The notes beneath the pieces are model-generated. The model worked only from the letters and a program-made list of their open reading frames with translations. It was not told the origin of the DNA and ran no database searches. From contig JAADIK010000036.1 of assembly GCA_013151365.1 (NCBI GenBank), positions 1-7,163 of the forward strand: a stretch of DNA of 7,163 nucleotides, given 5' to 3'. Positions 5,344 through 7,163 of this stretch are shown here, one piece after another. The stretch's first letter is position 1; each line of letters begins with the position of its first letter. The position numbers were made by a program, and so were the translations under genes. The DNA comes from Deltaproteobacteria bacterium. Its GTDB lineage: Bacteria > Desulfobacterota > Desulfobulbia > Desulfobulbales > Desulfobulbaceae.

Positions 5344-7080
5344 ATGCCGGTGAACAGTTATCGTTTTGTTTATGATCAATATGGCAATACCAGGGAGATC
5401 CTGGTGTATACCCGGGGTATCGGGGTGTACGGCAATAATTACACCAACAAGGGCACCGCCTTTACCGAGGAGGAGCGCCGGGCACTCGGTCTTGACGCCA
5501 CCCTGCCGCCGGCAGTACGCACCCCGGAGAAGCAGGTCGAAAACAGCGTCCGGACGGTGGAGGCCAAGGGAGACGATATCGAGCGCTATATCTATATCCG
5601 CTCCCTGTTCGACCGCAACGTCACCCTGGCTCACGCCCTGATCCGGAGCGATATCGAGCGCTACATGAAGATCATCTACACCCCCACCGTCGGGCTTGCC
5701 TGCCAGCGCTATTCCTCCATGTTTCGCACCGCCAACGGCCTTATCTTTTATCCGGGCAATATCGACCGGGCCGAGGATATCCTCCGCTATTACAGCCACC
5801 GGGATATCAGGGTGGCTGTGGTCACCGACAACCAGGGCATCCTGGGTATCGGCGACCAGGGGGCCGGCGGCATTGCCATCTGTCTCGGCAAATTGATGCT
5901 CTATACCCAGGGGGCCGGGATTGCGCCGTGGCACTGCCTGCCGGTCTCTCTTGACGTGGGCACGAACAACGAGGCATTGCTCAGTGATGATGAATACCTG
6001 GGCTGGCGTCACCGGCGGCTCACCGGCGACGAGTATGTGGAGTTTGTCCAGCGTTTCGCCCTGGCCTTCAGAAGGGTGTTTCCCAACGCCATCTGCCAGT
6101 GGGAGGATTTCTCCAAGCAGAACGCCTTTGCCACCCGCGACGCCTATCTCCATGACCTGATTTCGTTCAATGACGATATCCAGGGAACCGGCGCGATCAC
6201 CCTGGCCGCGGTGATTTCGGCCATGCGGGCCAAGGGAGAGCAGCTGGCCGACCAGGTTTTTCTGATCCACGGCGCCGGGGCGGGCGGGGTGGGAGTGGCC
6301 GAGCAGATCGAGACCGCCCTCCGGGAACAGGGGTTGTCCGTAGCGGCGGCCCGGAACCGGATCTTCGCCCTGGACAGCCACGGCCTGGTGACCACGGACC
6401 GCGGACTTGAGCCGTATAAGATGAAGTACGCCAAGGAACCCGGCGACCTTGCCTGGTTCGGGGAAGAAAGGGACGGCGGCCTTGAAAACGTGGTGCGGAA
6501 TGTTGGGGTGACCGTGCTGATCGGCACCTCCGGCCGGACCGGCTGTTTTAACCGCGAGGTGGTGGCCGCCATGCTGAACAACTCGGAGCGCCCGGTGATC
6601 CTGCCGCTCAGTAACCCCACTTCCAAGGCCGAGGCGACCCCGGCGGAGATCTGCCAATGGACCGGCGGCCGGGCCCTGGTCGCCACCGGCAGTCCGTTTT
6701 CGCCGGTGGCCGTCGGCGGCAGACCGGTGCGGGTCGGTCAGTGCAATAACGTTTTCGTTTTTCCCGGCCTGGGGCTTGGCGTGCTGGCCTCGGGCGCCCG
6801 CCAGGTGCTGCCCGCCTTTTTCACTGCCGCGGCCCATGCCGTGTCCGGGCAGGTCGCGGAGCAGGATATCCGGGACGGCATTCTGCTGCCGCCGGTGGAC
6901 TCCCTGCGTGAGGTCAGCCTCAAGGTGGCCTTTGCGGTGGGCCGGGCAGCGATCCGGGAAGGGGTGAGCGGCCTGTGCGCCTTCAGCACCTTTCAGCACA
7001 ATAATGATATCGGCCGGCTTGAAGAGCTGATCGAAAAGATGCGCTGGGAACCAAGGTATCTGCCCCTGGCCGCCAGGTAG
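5344..7080 (+). CDS. maeA: NAD-type malic enzyme (malic/malolactic enzyme family)
   Basis: The family catalyses oxidative decarboxylation of L-malate to pyruvate and CO2 with NAD(P)+ and a divalent metal, in the cytoplasm. The 578 residues match the long type of malic enzyme (E. coli MaeA is of similar size). The malic domain has YTPTVG (catalytic Tyr112), IGDQGAGG...LGKL (Lys183 as general base), DVGTNN and the metal-binding WEDF (Glu254, Asp255) and FNDDIQGTGA (Asp278). The Rossmann domain begins near residue 305 with HGAGAGGVGVAE. RIFALDSHG places an Asp at the end of the second strand, which favours NAD over NADP. LSNPTSKAEATP and QCNNVFVFPGLGLG complete the site. The segment DNQGILG (162-168) lacks the substrate arginine of E. 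coli MaeA and animal enzymes (DGERILG) and looks more like malolactic enzymes. The ATG follows AAAGGA by 9 bases. It diverges from nifH. Confidence 0.93.
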   Translation: MPVNSYRFVYDQYGNTREILVYTRGIGVYGNNYTNKGTAFTEEERRALGLDATLPPAVRTPEKQVENSVRTVEAKGDDIERYIYIRSLFDRNVTLAHALIRSDIERYMKIIYTPTVGLACQRYSSMFRTANGLIFYPGNIDRAEDILRYYSHRDIRVAVVTDNQGILGIGDQGAGGIAICLGKLMLYTQGAGIAPWHCLPVSLDVGTNNEALLSDDEYLGWRHRRLTGDEYVEFVQRFALAFRRVFPNAICQWEDFSKQNAFATRDAYLHDLISFNDDIQGTGAITLAAVISAMRAKGEQLADQVFLIHGAGAGGVGVAEQIETALREQGLSVAAARNRIFALDSHGLVTTDRGLEPYKMKYAKEPGDLAWFGEERDGGLENVVRNVGVTVLIGTSGRTGCFNREVVAAMLNNSERPVILPLSNPTSKAEATPAEICQWTGGRALVATGSPFSPVAVGGRPVRVGQCNNVFVFPGLGLGVLASGARQVLPAFFTAAAHAVSGQVAEQDIRDGILLPPVDSLREVSLKVAFAVGRAAIREGVSGLCAFSTFQHNNDIGRLEELIEKMRWEPRYLPLAAR

Positions 7081-7163
7081 CCCTCCGGTCAGTGAGCACG
7101 GGCGCCACATCTTCGCGCGGTCGCCCAGGGGCTATCGGAGCTCCCTTCGGTCGCTTACCTGCG

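Noticed and set aside
5323..7110. A 595-codon open frame on the minus strand, antisense to the malic-enzyme gene
   Set aside because: It mirrors a gene with complete catalytic motifs. Its translation is low-complexity Gly/His/Asp/Pro-rich with no recognisable motif, as expected for the antisense of GC-rich codons, where stop codons are rare.
7081..7163. Terminator or repeat after the malic-enzyme gene
   Set aside because: There is a GGGCG/CGCCC pair (7100-7104, 7122-7126) with a 17-base loop and no T run, and a 9/10 match between 7081-7090 and 7143-7152. Neither is strong enough to call a terminator or a defined repeat family.

Overview
The window carries a molybdenum-nitrogenase operon on the minus strand and a divergent malic-enzyme gene on the plus strand. 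Read 5' to 3' on the minus strand the order is nifH, nifI1, nifI2, nifD, nifK. Two PII-like genes between nifH and nifD, a NifD with an extra internal segment and a NifK with a short N-terminus are typical of the 'cluster III' nitrogenases of anaerobes (sulfate-reducing Desulfobacterota, clostridia, some methanogens). The moderately high GC content, strong Shine-Dalgarno sites and a canonical sigma-54 promoter favour a Gram-negative anaerobe. My best guess is a Desulfobulbales-like desulfobacterotan, but this is inference from gene order and protein style, not a database match.

Layout. Positions 1-40 hold what may be the first 13 codons of another minus-strand gene. A strong stem-loop with a U-rich tail (50-93) follows nifK (110-1483). 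A perfect 9-bp hairpin sits between nifD (1530-3167) and nifK. nifI2 (3273-3647) and nifI1 (3644-3997) overlap by ATGA, and nifH is at 4056-4880. The gap 4881-5343 contains a consensus -24/-12 promoter for nifH (5003-5018), a TGT-N10-ACA NifA-type upstream site (5119-5134), a partial IHF-like site midway between them, a three-copy T5GTC repeat, and two perfect palindromes in the nifH leader. The plus-strand gene at 5344-7080 encodes a 578-residue NAD-type malic/malolactic-family enzyme. The last 83 bases show no gene.

How it fits together. NifH (Fe protein) passes electrons to the NifD2K2 MoFe protein, and all residues expected for the [4Fe-4S], P-cluster and FeMo-cofactor sites are present. 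NifI1 and NifI2 would shut nitrogenase off post-translationally when fixed nitrogen appears. Transcription probably depends on sigma-54 and a NifA-like activator. The malic enzyme could supply pyruvate and NAD(P)H, and pyruvate can feed low-potential electron donors for nitrogenase, but its link to nif is only positional. The core system is well known. The less ordinary points are the architecture of the control region, the intercistronic hairpins, and a substitution at a substrate-arginine position in the malic enzyme.
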